Below are positions 8,244-16,431 of a stretch of DNA of 64,000 nucleotides, in pieces. Location of the stretch: NCBI RefSeq assembly GCF_003131205.1, contig NZ_QFFY01000001.1:1-64000 (forward strand). Reading direction: 5' to 3'. How positions within the stretch are numbered: position 1 is the first letter of the stretch; every line of letters starts with the position of its first letter. The translations under genes and the position numbers were made by a program. Under the pieces are notes generated by a model. That model saw only the letters and a program-made list of their open reading frames with translations. It did not search any database and was not told where the DNA came from. Origin of the DNA: Occallatibacter savannae. GTDB taxonomy: Bacteria > Acidobacteriota > Terriglobia > Terriglobales > Acidobacteriaceae.

Positions 8244-9992
8244 CTAGCGCTGGCCGACGGCGAGGGGGCCGGAGGTGATGCGGGCGACGAGGTCGTAGTC
8301 GTGTGCCTCGGTGATCTGGGCGCGGTAGAATTTGCCGGCTTCGAGAGTGGCGAGGTCGCCGAAGTCATTGATGTAGACCTTGCCGTCGATTTCGGGGGCG
8401 TGGAACTCGGTGCGGCCTTCCCAGAGGAGTTCGGTTTCGGAGCTTTCGCCTTCGGCGAGGATGACGAGTTCGCGGCCGATCCACTGCTGCTTGGCCTGCT
8501 TTGAAATCTTCTGCTGAAGCTTCATGAGGCGGCGCTTGCGGGCTTCAATGGTGCGCTTGTTGAGTTTGGCATCGAGGTCGTGGGCTTTGGAGCCTTCTTC
8601 ATCGGAGTAATTGAAGACGCCGAGCCAGTCGAATTTCGCCTGGCCAATGAACTCCTCCAAGAGTTCAAAGTCGCGGGGCGACTCGCCGGGGAAGCCGACG
8701 ATGAAGGAGGTGCGGAGGGCGATGCCTGGGACGGCGGCGCGGACTTTTTCGACGGTCTTGAGGAAGATGTCGGCGCCGGCGCCGCGCTTCATGCGCTTGA
8801 GGACTTCGGGCGAGGCGTGCTGGAGAGGGACGTCGAGGTACTTGCAGATGTTGTCGTGACGCGCGATGGTTTCGAGGAGCTTGCCGGTAATGCGGTTCGG
8901 ATACGCGTAGAGGAAGCGCAGCCAGCGCAGGCCTTCGATGCGTGCGAGGGCGTCGAGGAGCGTCGCGAGGCCGTCTTTGATGCCGAGATCTTCGCCGTAG
9001 CAGGTGGTGTCCTGGCCGATGAGGGTGATCTCCTGCACGCCGGAGGCGACGAGGCGCTGGGCTTCGGCGACGACGGACTCGAAGCGGCGGGAGCGGAATT
9101 TTCCGCGGAGATTCGGGATGACGCAGAAGGTGCAGGGATGATCGCAGCCTTCGGCGATTTTGATGTAGGCGGAGGTGCGGCCAGTGGAGATGAGGCGCGG
9201 TGTGTCCTCGGTGTAGAGGTAGGTGGGGAGGTGGTGGGTTGCGCCGTACCAGTCTTCGCGGCTGAAGCGGCCCTGGCGTTCGCGGTGATCGCCTTCGGGC
9301 CGTCCACCCCAACGACCAAGACCCGTCGTTGGGGACCCCGGTTGGAAGGTTGGGGCAGGAGCTAAAGCCCCACTCTCAATGGCGGCGGTTTCGGCACGAC
9401 TAAAGTCGTGCCCTGACGCTTCTTGCTCTGAGCTGGCGAGGTCGTGCCCTGACGCTTCTTGCTTTGCGCTGAGTTCAGAGTGAATTGGGGAAGAGGTATT
9501 TGAGCCGGCTTGGCCGTGACCTGATGCTTTGTGGGTGCCGGAGAGGGATTCCTGGCCGGAGCGGATTTCGGTGGTGGCGGCGAGGATGGTGAAGGGCGAG
9601 GGGGCGGTTGCGGCGGGGCGGGCGATGCCGGCGGCGTCGAGGATGGACTCGAGTTCGCCGGTGCCGACGACGGCGTCGACTTCAGGGATGCTCTTGCGGA
9701 TCTCGTCGCGGTAGCGCTCGACGAGGCAGCCGGCAACGATGAGCTTTTTGGCGTGGCCCTCGGTTTTGAAGCGGGCCATCTCAAGGATGGTGTCGACGGA
9801 CTCCTGCTTGGCGGTGTCGATGAAGGAGCAGGTGTTGACGACGAGGATTTCGGCGTCCTCGGGGCGGGAGGTCAGGCGCGCGCCACCGCGGTCGAGGAGG
9901 CCCATCATGACCTCGGAGTCGACCAGGTTTTTGGGGCAGCCTAACGAAACAAAGCCCACGGTGGGAGCCGTGGGTTGGGAAGATTTGCTCAC
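8244..9992 (-). CDS. rimO: Ribosomal protein S12 methylthiotransferase RimO
   Basis: A radical-SAM methylthiotransferase that modifies an Asp of ribosomal protein S12. The N-terminal UPF0004 domain has VSLGCPKNLVDSE with Cys19, then Cys55 and Cys89 for its second cluster; the radical-SAM motif C-x3-C-x2-C is Cys283, Cys287 and Cys290; a TRAM domain ends the protein. The start is GTG 9992, matching the usual RimO N-terminus; upstream in-frame sequence to 10136 is unrelated. The protein is 582 residues, whereas RimO is normally about 440-480. The excess is a low-complexity insert (about residues 127-252) between the first two domains that contains dispersed-repeat sequence. Confidence 0.95.
   Translation of the reverse strand: MSKSSQPTAPTVGFVSLGCPKNLVDSEVMMGLLDRGGARLTSRPEDAEILVVNTCSFIDTAKQESVDTILEMARFKTEGHAKKLIVAGCLVERYRDEIRKSIPEVDAVVGTGELESILDAAGIARPAATAPSPFTILAATTEIRSGQESLSGTHKASGHGQAGSNTSSPIHSELSAKQEASGHDLASSEQEASGHDFSRAETAAIESGALAPAPTFQPGSPTTGLGRWGGRPEGDHRERQGRFSREDWYGATHHLPTYLYTEDTPRLISTGRTSAYIKIAEGCDHPCTFCVIPNLRGKFRSRRFESVVAEAQRLVASGVQEITLIGQDTTCYGEDLGIKDGLATLLDALARIEGLRWLRFLYAYPNRITGKLLETIARHDNICKYLDVPLQHASPEVLKRMKRGAGADIFLKTVEKVRAAVPGIALRTSFIVGFPGESPRDFELLEEFIGQAKFDWLGVFNYSDEEGSKAHDLDAKLNKRTIEARKRRLMKLQQKISKQAKQQWIGRELVILAEGESSETELLWEGRTEFHAPEIDGKVYINDFGDLATLEAGKFYRAQITEAHDYDLVARITSGPLAVGQR
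9237..9614 (-). repeat. Repeat-derived in-frame insert within rimO
   Basis: This part of rimO encodes a Ser/Gly/Pro/Ala-rich linker absent from ordinary RimO. It holds a recognisable family A element at 9355-9430 (gctaaagcccc, then ggcacgactaaagtcgtgcc and ctgacgcttcttgct), a second partial copy of its tail at 9441-9465, and a family B-like palindrome at 9307-9334 (ccccaacgac paired with gtcgttgggg). The reading frame is open throughout, and the repeats specify the peptide motifs EASGHD (twice) and GHDFSRAE. Confidence 0.85.
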
Positions 9993-9998
9993 ATGTCT

Positions 9999-10004
9999 AT
10001 TGTA
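9999..10004 (-). promoter_or_regulatory. TACAAT box upstream of rimO
   Basis: TACAAT on the minus strand ends 6 bases before the GTG start of rimO, with no Shine-Dalgarno sequence between, which suggests a leaderless or near-leaderless message. No convincing -35 element is seen. Confidence 0.4.
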
Positions 10005-10108
10005 CCGGGAATGTGATTTCGGAGCGAGATGGAGACGGTATGGCTGACGCGGCGGCAGTGCGACGGACAGGGGGCGCTTAGTGGCTGAATCGGGGCAGTT
10101 TAGGTATA

Positions 10109-10143
10109 CTACACTTTGCCAATGTAAATGTGGCATAATGTAG
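10109..10143 (+). promoter_or_regulatory. Nested palindromic operator of the RES/Xre module
   Basis: A 35-base site of dyad symmetry: CTACA, 3 bases, TGCCA, 9-base centre, TGGCA, 3 bases, TGTAG. Both pairs of half-sites are perfect. It starts inside a TATACT box at 10105-10110 and ends 16 bases before the antitoxin ATG. It is well placed for autorepression by the Xre-type antitoxin, as is usual for toxin-antitoxin operons. Confidence 0.75.
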
Positions 10144-10159
10144 GAAGAGGGTTTGGCTC

Positions 10160-10579
10160 ATGAGCGCGGCGCATGCACAGATCGGAAACTGGCTGGGATT
10201 TCAAGTTCCGGCGGGCGACAGGGACTTGCTTTCCGTTGTGGAGAACCGGTTTTCGCCCGAGGTGATCAATCGGCTGCTGAAGCTGGGGCTGGTGCGCGCG
10301 GAGGTGGACAAGGTGGTGATCGCGACGAGGACCTTGCAGCACCGGCGGTCAAGAAAAGAAAAACTCAGCGTGGAGGAGTCGGATCGCGTGCTGCGCATTG
10401 CGCGGGTGCTGGCGGCGGCGGAGGCGACGTACGGCAGCAGGGAGCGCGCGCTGGAGTGGCTGCGCACGCCGATTGCGCGGCTGGGAGAGCGCAGCCCGCT
10501 GTCGCTGCTGACGACGGAGACGGGCGCGCGGATTGTGGAAGAGACGCTGACGCAGATCGACGAAGGAATGTTTGTCTAG
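10160..10579 (+). CDS. Xre/MbcA/ParS-type antitoxin
   Basis: A 139-residue antitoxin of the RES-Xre class. The C-terminal toxin-binding domain (about residues 75-139) shows the family pattern RVLRIARVLAAAEATYGS, then ALEWLRTPIARLG and the final ARIVEETLTQIDEGMFV; the N-terminal half is the atypical Xre-like helical region. ATG 10160 is preceded by AGGAAGAGG. The stop TAG is directly followed by the toxin ATG, so the two are translationally coupled. It should neutralise the RES toxin and repress its own promoter through the palindrome upstream. Confidence 0.9.
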   Translation: MSAAHAQIGNWLGFQVPAGDRDLLSVVENRFSPEVINRLLKLGLVRAEVDKVVIATRTLQHRRSRKEKLSVEESDRVLRIARVLAAAEATYGSRERALEWLRTPIARLGERSPLSLLTTETGARIVEETLTQIDEGMFV

Positions 10580-11020
10580 ATGATTCTGTGGCGGGTGAGC
10601 CGCTTTCGCGATCTGAAGGGGACCGGCGGGCTGCGGGCGAGCGGGCGTTGGCATACGGCCGGACGCCCGATCGTCTATCTGGCCGAAAGCGCGGCGGGCG
10701 CCATTCTGGAAGTGTGCGCGCATACGGCGTCGAACAACGTTCCGCCGGCGATCGTGATGCTGGAGATTGAGGGACCGGAGATGACTGTTCCGGCGGTGGA
10801 GCAGAAAGAGTTGAAGGGGGATTGGGTCGGGGAGATCGAGACCACGCGCGCTATCGGGGACAGGTGGCTTGCGGCGGGGAAGTCGGCGCTGCTAAGGGTT
10901 CCCAGCGTGATTGCGCCAAGCACGTTCAATGTTCTGTTTAATCCGGTGCATCCTAAAGCGCGGGAGTTTGAGATACGACAAGTGTATGTGTATCCGTTTG
11001 ATCCGAGGTTGAAGAAGTGA
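10580..11020 (+). CDS. RES-domain toxin (NAD+ phosphorylase family)
   Basis: A 146-residue RES-domain protein. Characterised relatives (MbcT, Xre-RES toxins) degrade NAD+ and stop growth. Family landmarks: an N-terminal WRVSR with the conserved Arg, GRWH followed by IVYLAES (conserved Glu in the helix after it), and the C-terminal PSVIAPSTFNVLFNP segment with the conserved Ser. The length is typical and the frame intact, so the module looks functional. Its start codon abuts the antitoxin stop codon. Confidence 0.92.
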   Translation: MILWRVSRFRDLKGTGGLRASGRWHTAGRPIVYLAESAAGAILEVCAHTASNNVPPAIVMLEIEGPEMTVPAVEQKELKGDWVGEIETTRAIGDRWLAAGKSALLRVPSVIAPSTFNVLFNPVHPKAREFEIRQVYVYPFDPRLKK

Positions 11021-11057
11021 AGGGGCGGTGAATATGCGAATGGGTGGGAATCCATAA

Positions 11058-11781
11058 ATGATCTGTTCGAAGTTGCTCGCAGAAGCGATAGAGGGTCTTT
11101 ACACTGCCTTCTCGAGTTATCCACTGCCTACTGACACGCGGCCCTGTCCATGTTGCCATTCAACTGATGTGAACGCTCTACTTCATGCTGCGCCTCTGCG
11201 GGAGCTTCAGTGGCAGCATCTCGGCGGGTATTCGACTGAGGCCGTAATGGTTTGGGGAGACACGGATTGTTATAAGCATTTTCTGCCGAGAATTTTCGAA
11301 CTACTAATCATCGATGGGGAGCGATTCAGATCGCCGGATCCTGAACTAGCTTTTGGCATTCTGCGTCACGGCGAGTGGCGGACATGGCCACAAGCGGAAC
11401 AGCGTGCAGTGAAGTCTTTCCTGCGGGAAGTCTGGGACGGTGCTTTGAAGCACTCTCCGCTCGATGAGAGATACCGCAGACATCGAGAGCTGGATATGTG
11501 CAATCGGCCAAGCCGAGGATGATCTCGCGCCATACCTCAAGCAATGGGAGAGGGACAGATCGCAACCCGCGTGTCTGGCCCTAGCTGGATTTCTTCTCGG
11601 TAGCGCAATTACGCGCTCAAAGAAACAAGGTCGCAATGAATTCTGGGCCGATCGGGATACTCAATATGCTCAATTACAAAATTGGGTGAAATCCGCGGTA
11701 GTGCTGGAGAAACTCACGCAGGCCTCGGAGAAGTGGCCGGAGACAGAGGAGTTCAAGGCGGCGATTTCGATCGTTCAATAG
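11058..11781 (+). pseudogene. Frameshifted hypothetical protein (zinc-knuckle start)
   Basis: Two overlapping frames appear to be halves of one protein of about 240 residues. The first (11058-11522) begins with a CPCC motif and contains LRELQWQHLGGYSTEAV, then VWGDTDCYKHFLPRIFEL and FGILRHGEWRTWP. The second (from about 11464) continues ADIESWICAIGQAEDDLAP and FWADRDTQYAQLQNWV. From memory, one bacterial hypothetical family carries these blocks in a single chain in this order. Going from frame 1 to frame 2 near 11458-11475 requires skipping one base, so a one-base insertion (or sequencing error) is likely. Separate translation from the ATG at 11464 is the alternative. No function is known. 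Confidence 0.65.
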
Positions 11782-11836
11782 GCTTCCGCCGGAGTTTCTC
11801 TTGCCTGAGGACGTTTCTTGTCGAGAACAACCGCGG

Positions 11837-11974
11837 ATCCTTCGACTCACCACCCCCGAGCTGAAGAAAACGCTCGGGGCCCCGTTCGCTCAGGATGACA
11901 GCCGTCTTGAGGAAGTTGGGCTGAGTGACAGCCGATCGGGACGTTGATCGCCTCATTGCTTGCGCAATGAGGCG
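11837..11974. repeat. Family C repeat copy 2 and an adjacent strong hairpin
   Basis: The 11782-12258 gap carries no gene that I support. At 11837-11902 is family C: cttcgactcaccacccccgag, a loop, then ctcggggccccg and gctcaggatgacag. At 11949-11974 an independent perfect 11-bp stem (CGCCTCATTGC with GCAATGAGGCG, 4-base loop) could terminate transcription, though no T-run follows. The rest, 11975-12258, shows nothing clear except the ribosome-binding site AAGGAG of the next gene. Confidence 0.75.
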
Positions 11975-12258
11975 TCACACGCGATGGTGTTTTGGGTCAC
12001 TGCATTTTGTGGCGGGAGCGATTTCAATGTGCGGCGCAGTGAGAGTGCGCTGATGCGGCGCATTCAGCTTCCCTGAGCAGGTCACTGCGATGTATGCGTG
12101 AATCGCAGATTCCCTGGTGGCGATTCCCAACAATTTCGGCCACACAACTCGAGATGCCGAAGCGGCGGCGCGGACCCTCGTGTGAATGAGGAGCCCGGGA
12201 TGCTGTGTTCGGCGAGCGGTTCGTGCTGAGAGATGCGCGAACCGGGAAGGAGAAATCT

Positions 12259-12702
12259 ATGCCTCCGATTACCAAGGAAGAGTTCAGAGCACCGGCACAC
12301 ATCATGGAGAAGGAAATTGAGCGGCTGGCGATCCCGAAACCGAAGCTTCCCATTTTGCTGCAGCCCGATCTGCTGGTGGGGACGTGGGTGAATGTCGATC
12401 CGCAGACGCGGGATCTGGTTCGCCTGGAAATCAAGCAGAAGGGGAACGAGATCACGGTGCATGGGTTTGGCGCTTGCCATCCGAATCCCTGCGACTGGGG
12501 CGTTGTCGAGGGCCGGATCTATTCGGATACGGTGGCGACGATGCATGCGGTGGGGTTCAAGACCGAGTACAAGTTTGAATTTGCGCAGGTGCTCGTGACA
12601 GGAGCGCTGTACAAGGGCGCGTTGTTCGTGGAGACGCTGACACACTTCACGGACCAGAGCGGACGCGCGGATGTGTTTGCGCTGGACATCATGAACAAGT
12701 AG
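12259..12702 (+). CDS. Hypothetical lipocalin-like protein
   Basis: A 147-residue protein with no signal peptide from the chosen ATG at 12259, which has AAGGAGAAATCT just upstream; an in-frame start at 12205 lacks one. The centre, LVGTWVNVDPQTRDLVRLEI followed by VHGFGACHPNPCDWG, matches a pattern I associate with small uncharacterised bacterial proteins predicted to fold as beta-barrels. Two Cys flank the PNP turn. A role cannot be given. Confidence 0.78.
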   Translation: MPPITKEEFRAPAHIMEKEIERLAIPKPKLPILLQPDLLVGTWVNVDPQTRDLVRLEIKQKGNEITVHGFGACHPNPCDWGVVEGRIYSDTVATMHAVGFKTEYKFEFAQVLVTGALYKGALFVETLTHFTDQSGRADVFALDIMNK

Positions 12703-12772
12703 TCGGGTTGAGGAGTTGCGGAGCATCCCGCAACGTGACGAGATGCCCGCGAGCTTAAGCGATTCAGAGTGT

Positions 12773-12778
12773 TAGAAT
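12773..12778 (+). promoter_or_regulatory. -10 box of the SRP RNA
   Basis: TAGAAT ends 6 bases before the predicted 5' end of the SRP RNA at 12785, the spacing expected for a sigma-70 promoter. A -35 element is not evident. Confidence 0.5.
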
Positions 12779-12784
12779 CGATCA

Positions 12785-12881
12785 GTGCCGGGTCCTACGC
12801 GACGTAATCCCGCCAACCCCGCCAGGTCCGGAAGGAAGCAACGGTAACGGGCTAGTACGGGCGCAGTAGGTCACCCGGTAC
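12785..12881 (+). ncRNA. ffs: Signal recognition particle RNA, small bacterial (4.5S) type
   Basis: About 97 nt. The conserved apical domain AGGTCCGGAAGGAAGCAAC is present with the GGAA tetraloop and asymmetric loop bases bound by Ffh. The ends pair (gtgccgggt with acccggtac, one G-U), forming the terminal helix, and a run of six T at 12882-12887 follows as a terminator. The RNA joins Ffh to target membrane proteins co-translationally. It lies 80 bases upstream of fabH on the same strand. Confidence 0.95.
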
Positions 12882-12900
12882 TTTTTTGAGAGCCCCAAGG

Positions 12901-12928
12901 GTCAGAGATCAGGGATCAGAGATCAGTG
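12901..12928. repeat. Heptamer tandem repeat (atcaggg type), four units
   Basis: Four 7-base units, gtcagag atcaggg atcagag, then atcagtg, between the SRP RNA terminator and fabH. Related in period and base composition to the blocks at 59055 and 63117. Confidence 0.85.
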
Positions 12929-12962
12929 GCCGAACGGCTCGTGATGCGCAAGGAGAAAAGCA

Positions 12963-13979
12963 TTGAGCCTCGCCGTGCGTCCCGTGGTGGGCAGGCGCGC
13001 CAAGATCAGCGCCCTTGGAACTTACGTCCCTCCGAAAGTCTTAACCAATCAAGATCTCGAAAAGATGGTGGAAACGACCGACCAGTGGATTCTGGATCGG
13101 ACGGGGATCCGCGAGCGCCACGTGCTGGAGCAGGGCAAGGGCGTGAGCGATATCTGCGTGGAGGCGGCGAAGAAGTGCCTGGCCGCTCGCGGGATTGCTC
13201 CGACTGAGGTTGAGGCGATCGTGATCGGCACGGTAACGCCGGACATGATGTTTCCTTCGACCGCTTGCCTGGTGCAGGACAAGCTGGGTGCGAAGGGCGC
13301 GTGGGGCTTCGATGTTTCGGGCGGTTGCTGCGGGTTTGTGTATGCGCTCCAAGCCGGCGTGAAGCTGGTGGAAAGCGGCGCGCACAAGAAGGTGCTGGTG
13401 TGCGGAGCGGACGCAAATACGCGTATGACGGACTACTCGGACCGCACGACGTGCGTGCTGTTTGGTGATGGCGGCGGAGCTGTTCTGATTGAGCCGGCGG
13501 AAGAAGGCGAGATCGGGATGATTGATTTCGTGCACGAGGTGGATGGGTCGGGCGGTGTTTCGCTGAACATGCCGGCGGGTGGAAGTCTGAATCCGTCTAC
13601 GCATGAGACGGTGGATAAGAAGATGCACTACATTCACCAGGATGGGCAGGCGGTTTACAAGTTCGCGGTGCGCAAGATGGCGGAGTCGACGACGAGGATT
13701 CTGGAGCGCAATGGGATCAAGGGCTCGGATCTGGGATGCTTCATTCCTCACCAGGCGAACAAGCGGATCATTACGGCGACGGCGGATCGGCTCGGTATGC
13801 CGGAAGATCGGGTGATCATCAACATCGAGAAGTATGGGAATACTTCGGCGGGGACGATTCCGCTCGCGATGGAGACGGCGGTAGAAGACGGGAAGCTGAA
13901 GAAAGGCGACCTGGTGTTGCTGGCGGCCGTGGGTGCAGGGTTTACGGTGGGAGCGGCGCTGTTGAGGTGGGAAATCTAG
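12963..13979 (+). CDS. fabH: 3-oxoacyl-ACP synthase III
   Basis: A 338-residue KAS III that condenses acetyl-CoA with malonyl-ACP to start fatty-acid synthesis. The catalytic triad is visible: Cys122 in [11 protein letters not shown], His in IPHQANKRI and Asn in YGNTSAGT. The Cys is followed by a second Cys where most FabH proteins have Ser. The start is TTG 12963, with AAGGAG upstream; the next in-frame ATG is inside the conserved N-terminal region (residue 35), so TTG is needed for a full-length enzyme. A GTG/ATG start further upstream is in another frame. It is followed by a heptamer block and a terminator. Confidence 0.95.
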   Translation: MSLAVRPVVGRRAKISALGTYVPPKVLTNQDLEKMVETTDQWILDRTGIRERHVLEQGKGVSDICVEAAKKCLAARGIAPTEVEAIVIGTVTPDMMFPSTACLVQDKLGAKGAWGFDVSGGCCGFVYALQAGVKLVESGAHKKVLVCGADANTRMTDYSDRTTCVLFGDGGGAVLIEPAEEGEIGMIDFVHEVDGSGGVSLNMPAGGSLNPSTHETVDKKMHYIHQDGQAVYKFAVRKMAESTTRILERNGIKGSDLGCFIPHQANKRIITATADRLGMPEDRVIINIEKYGNTSAGTIPLAMETAVEDGKLKKGDLVLLAAVGAGFTVGAALLRWEI

Positions 13980-13983
13980 ATAC

Positions 13984-14018
13984 AGCTTTTAGCCGTTAGC
14001 TATTAGCTGTTAGCTTGT
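13984..14018. repeat. Heptamer tandem repeat (agctntt), five units
   Basis: Five 7-base units agctttt, agccgtt, agctatt, agctgtt, agcttgt begin 4 bases after the fabH stop codon. Same family as the block before cinA. Confidence 0.9.
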
Positions 14019-14043
14019 TTGTCGGAACCGTGAAGTGGACTAG

Positions 14044-14073
14044 AACGCCTGGCGATATCTGCCGGGCGTTTTT
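14044..14073 (+). terminator. Rho-independent terminator after fabH
   Basis: A 10-bp stem AACGCCTGGC/GCCGGGCGTT with one mismatch and a 7-base loop, followed by TTT and A/T-rich sequence. It overlaps the last codon of the convergent mqnA gene. Confidence 0.75.
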
Positions 14074-14941
14074 ATTTGGTGAGAGCGGAAGTGGTGGGGA
14101 GTTGGTAGGAGGGGAGGATGCCGGTTTCGGCGGCGAGGCGGAAGAAGCAGCCCATGCCTTCGATGCATTCTTCGTCGAGGATGTAGTGAATGTTGTGGGT
14201 GAGGTAGGAGCGGATGGTCTGCTCGGAGATGGGGAGCTGGCGGGACCAGTGCTGAACGAGGGCGTCAATGTTGCGGAGGCCGTGATCGCGGGAGTGGAGG
14301 AAGTCGTCGATGATTCGTTCGGTGATGGGAACGTCGGGTGAGACGCCCCAGATCGCAGAGACGAAGGGGAGGCCGGTGAGGTCGTGCCACTCTTCGGCGA
14401 GGTCGTGGTAGAGGAGTTGTTCGCCGGTGCGCTCGAAGCGGTTGGCGCGTTCTTCGAGTGCCATGAGAGCGGGATCGCCGATGAGGATGGCGGCGTCGGC
14501 ACGGTCGAGCATGGTGTCGAGGTCGGCGGCCATGGGGATGAAGGGAACGTCCGGGTTTTTCCAGTTGTGGAAGAGAATGCGCGCGTGAGCGATGGTTGTG
14601 CGGCTGGCGGTGTCGGCTGCGACGCTACGCAGTTGGGTGAGAGGCTGTGCGGCGCGGCGGACGAGGAGGAGCGAGCGGACGCGGTGTTTGGAGGCGATGG
14701 TGCATCCAGGGAGGATGCGGAGCCCGGGAGTGGTGGCGAGGGCGGCAACGGGGACGAGGCCGATGTCGGCTGCGCCCGAGGCGAGCGCGTCTGCGCATTG
14801 CGACGGGAGCATCAGGTTGATTTGATAGCGCTCGGCGAGTTCGGCGGCGAGGGGAGGATGTTCGAAGTCCCACATGAGCGGCGCGGGATTGAGGAAGCGG
14901 ATGGCGGCGATGCGGAGCTTCTGTTGCGAAGTTGAACTCAC
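14072..14941 (-). CDS. mqnA: Chorismate dehydratase MqnA
   Basis: A 289-residue periplasmic-binding-fold enzyme of the futalosine menaquinone pathway, converting chorismate to 3-[(1-carboxyvinyl)oxy]benzoate. Family blocks are clear: IAAIRFLNPAPLMWDFEH at the N-terminus, then MLPSQCADALASGAADIGLVP, SRTTIAHARILFHNW, AAILIGDPAL, and EEWHDLTGLPFVSAIWG. The start is a GTG at 14941; 3 bases upstream is a perfect palindrome TAGTCT-TT-AGACTA (14944-14957) and no Shine-Dalgarno sequence. Implies that menaquinone is made by the futalosine route in this organism. Confidence 0.93.
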   Translation of the reverse strand: MSSTSQQKLRIAAIRFLNPAPLMWDFEHPPLAAELAERYQINLMLPSQCADALASGAADIGLVPVAALATTPGLRILPGCTIASKHRVRSLLLVRRAAQPLTQLRSVAADTASRTTIAHARILFHNWKNPDVPFIPMAADLDTMLDRADAAILIGDPALMALEERANRFERTGEQLLYHDLAEEWHDLTGLPFVSAIWGVSPDVPITERIIDDFLHSRDHGLRNIDALVQHWSRQLPISEQTIRSYLTHNIHYILDEECIEGMGCFFRLAAETGILPSYQLPTTSALTK

Positions 14942-15095
14942 TCTAGTCTTTAGACTATCAATCGCGGGTTAAGGATTGTTTGTTGAGCAGTGCCGGGCGT
15001 CACAGTGGTTTTCTTGACTTCAAATCGGATGGGGCTTAATGTGGCGTCAATACTAGAACTGGTTGGATAAATGGTTTGGCGCCTGAACCAAGACG

Positions 15096-15158
15096 CCCTG
15101 AGGGGCTGAAGCCCGCGTCTCTCCTGGCCTTTTTCAGCACGACTAAAGTCGTGCCCTT
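15096..15158. repeat. Palindromic repeat family A, copy 3
   Basis: The 14942-15246 gap contains the mqnA upstream palindrome and this element: ggggctgaagccc, spacer, then gcacgactaaagtcgtgc. In the minus direction it encodes the same GHDFSRAE-like peptide that is embedded in RimO, but here no gene is present. Nothing else recognisable occupies the gap. Confidence 0.85.
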
Positions 15159-15246
15159 CAAAGCCGGGTTTATGCAACAAGTTCTAATTATTTCTCTAGA
15201 TTGAAGGACGGCGCGAGCGTGTGCGTACATGCGAGCGCATTGAAAG

Positions 15247-16431
15247 ATGGCGATAGAAGATAGAGGGCCTGTTCTAAAAAGCACAACCAGTGACATTGAT
15301 GAGGACAGGCTGGCGTTGCTGGCGCTGGCGCTGACGCCGAATCTCGGGCCGAAGCGGATTGCGGATGCCATGCGGGAGCTGCACTGTCCTGCGCAGTTAT
15401 TTGCCCTGACGCTTACGGAGCTCGAGGGATTGCGTTTTCCCGCAGACGCGGCGCAGTTCATCTTCGATGGCAAGGCGCGGCGGGCAGCAGAAGAAGAGGC
15501 GGCGCAGTTTGCGAAAAAGGACATCAAGCTGATTACGCTGGCTTCGCCGGAATATCCGGAGCGGCTGAAGGAGATCTACGATCCGCCGCCGGTGCTGTGG
15601 GTGCGCGGGGATGCGATTCTGCTGGCGCGGCCGTCGATTGCGATTGTGGGAACGCGGCATCCGTCGCCGTATGGAATGCAGGTGGCGGAGATGCTTGCGC
15701 GGGATCTGTCGGCGCGGCGTCTCGTGATTGTGAGCGGAATGGCGCGGGGGATCGACACATGCGCGCACAAGGGAGCGCTGGCAGCGCGGATGCCGAACAT
15801 CGCTGTGTGGGGCACGGGGATCGATGTTGTGTATCCCAAGGAGAATCGGAAGATTGCAGAGGAGATCCTGGCGGTGGGCGGAGCGATTGTGAGCGAGGTT
15901 CCGATGGGGACGTTTCCTGCTCCGCAGAACTTTCCGCGGCGCAACCGGATCATCAGCGGGTTAAGTATCGGCGTGCTGGTGGTGGAGGCGAGCGAGAACT
16001 CGGGAACGCGTGTGACGGCGCGATGCGCGGCAGAGCAGGATCGGGATCTGTACGCGGTGCCGGGGAACGTGACGGCGAAGAACTCCTGGACGCCGAATAC
16101 GCTGATCAAGCAGGGCGCGAAGCTGGTGGGGAGCTGGGAAGATGTGTGGGAGGATCTTCCATCGCAAGTACGACTTGAGCTGGAGGAGGCGGCTGGGGCT
16201 GAATCCAAAGTGGAATCCACTGCATCTCTTCTGCCGGACCCGGTGCTGCGAACCGAAGAGGCCATTGTGATGAAGGCGTTGAGGGCGGATGAGTCGCTGC
16301 AGATCGACGAGCTGCTGGAGAAGCTTGAGACGCAACTGACGTCTTCTGAGGTTTTTACGGCGCTGTTTGAGCTGGAGATGAGCGGCCGCGTGCGATGCCT
16401 GCCGGGAAAGAACTATGTGCGTACATTGTGA
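15247..16431 (+). CDS. dprA: DNA-processing protein DprA
   Basis: A 394-residue DprA/Smf protein, which loads RecA onto incoming single-stranded DNA during natural transformation. A SAM-like helical N-terminus (LALTPNLGPKRI) precedes the Rossmann DprA domain with IVGTRHPSPYG (about 136-146), SGMARGIDTCAHKGAL, GTGIDVVYPKENR, FPRRNRIISGLS and VPGNVTAKNSWTPN. The C-terminal part (about 335-394) is a winged-helix domain. Full length, so competence is plausible though not demonstrated. Confidence 0.95.
   Translation: MAIEDRGPVLKSTTSDIDEDRLALLALALTPNLGPKRIADAMRELHCPAQLFALTLTELEGLRFPADAAQFIFDGKARRAAEEEAAQFAKKDIKLITLASPEYPERLKEIYDPPPVLWVRGDAILLARPSIAIVGTRHPSPYGMQVAEMLARDLSARRLVIVSGMARGIDTCAHKGALAARMPNIAVWGTGIDVVYPKENRKIAEEILAVGGAIVSEVPMGTFPAPQNFPRRNRIISGLSIGVLVVEASENSGTRVTARCAAEQDRDLYAVPGNVTAKNSWTPNTLIKQGAKLVGSWEDVWEDLPSQVRLELEEAAGAESKVESTASLLPDPVLRTEEAIVMKALRADESLQIDELLEKLETQLTSSEVFTALFELEMSGRVRCLPGKNYVRTL

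Noticed and set aside
11949..11974. Confident rho-independent terminator
   Set aside because: A strong 11-bp hairpin exists but no T-run follows; kept only as a hairpin next to a repeat.
14384..14935. Plus-strand ORF opposite mqnA
   Set aside because: Glu/Gly-rich shadow with no start signal; mqnA on the other strand explains the conservation.
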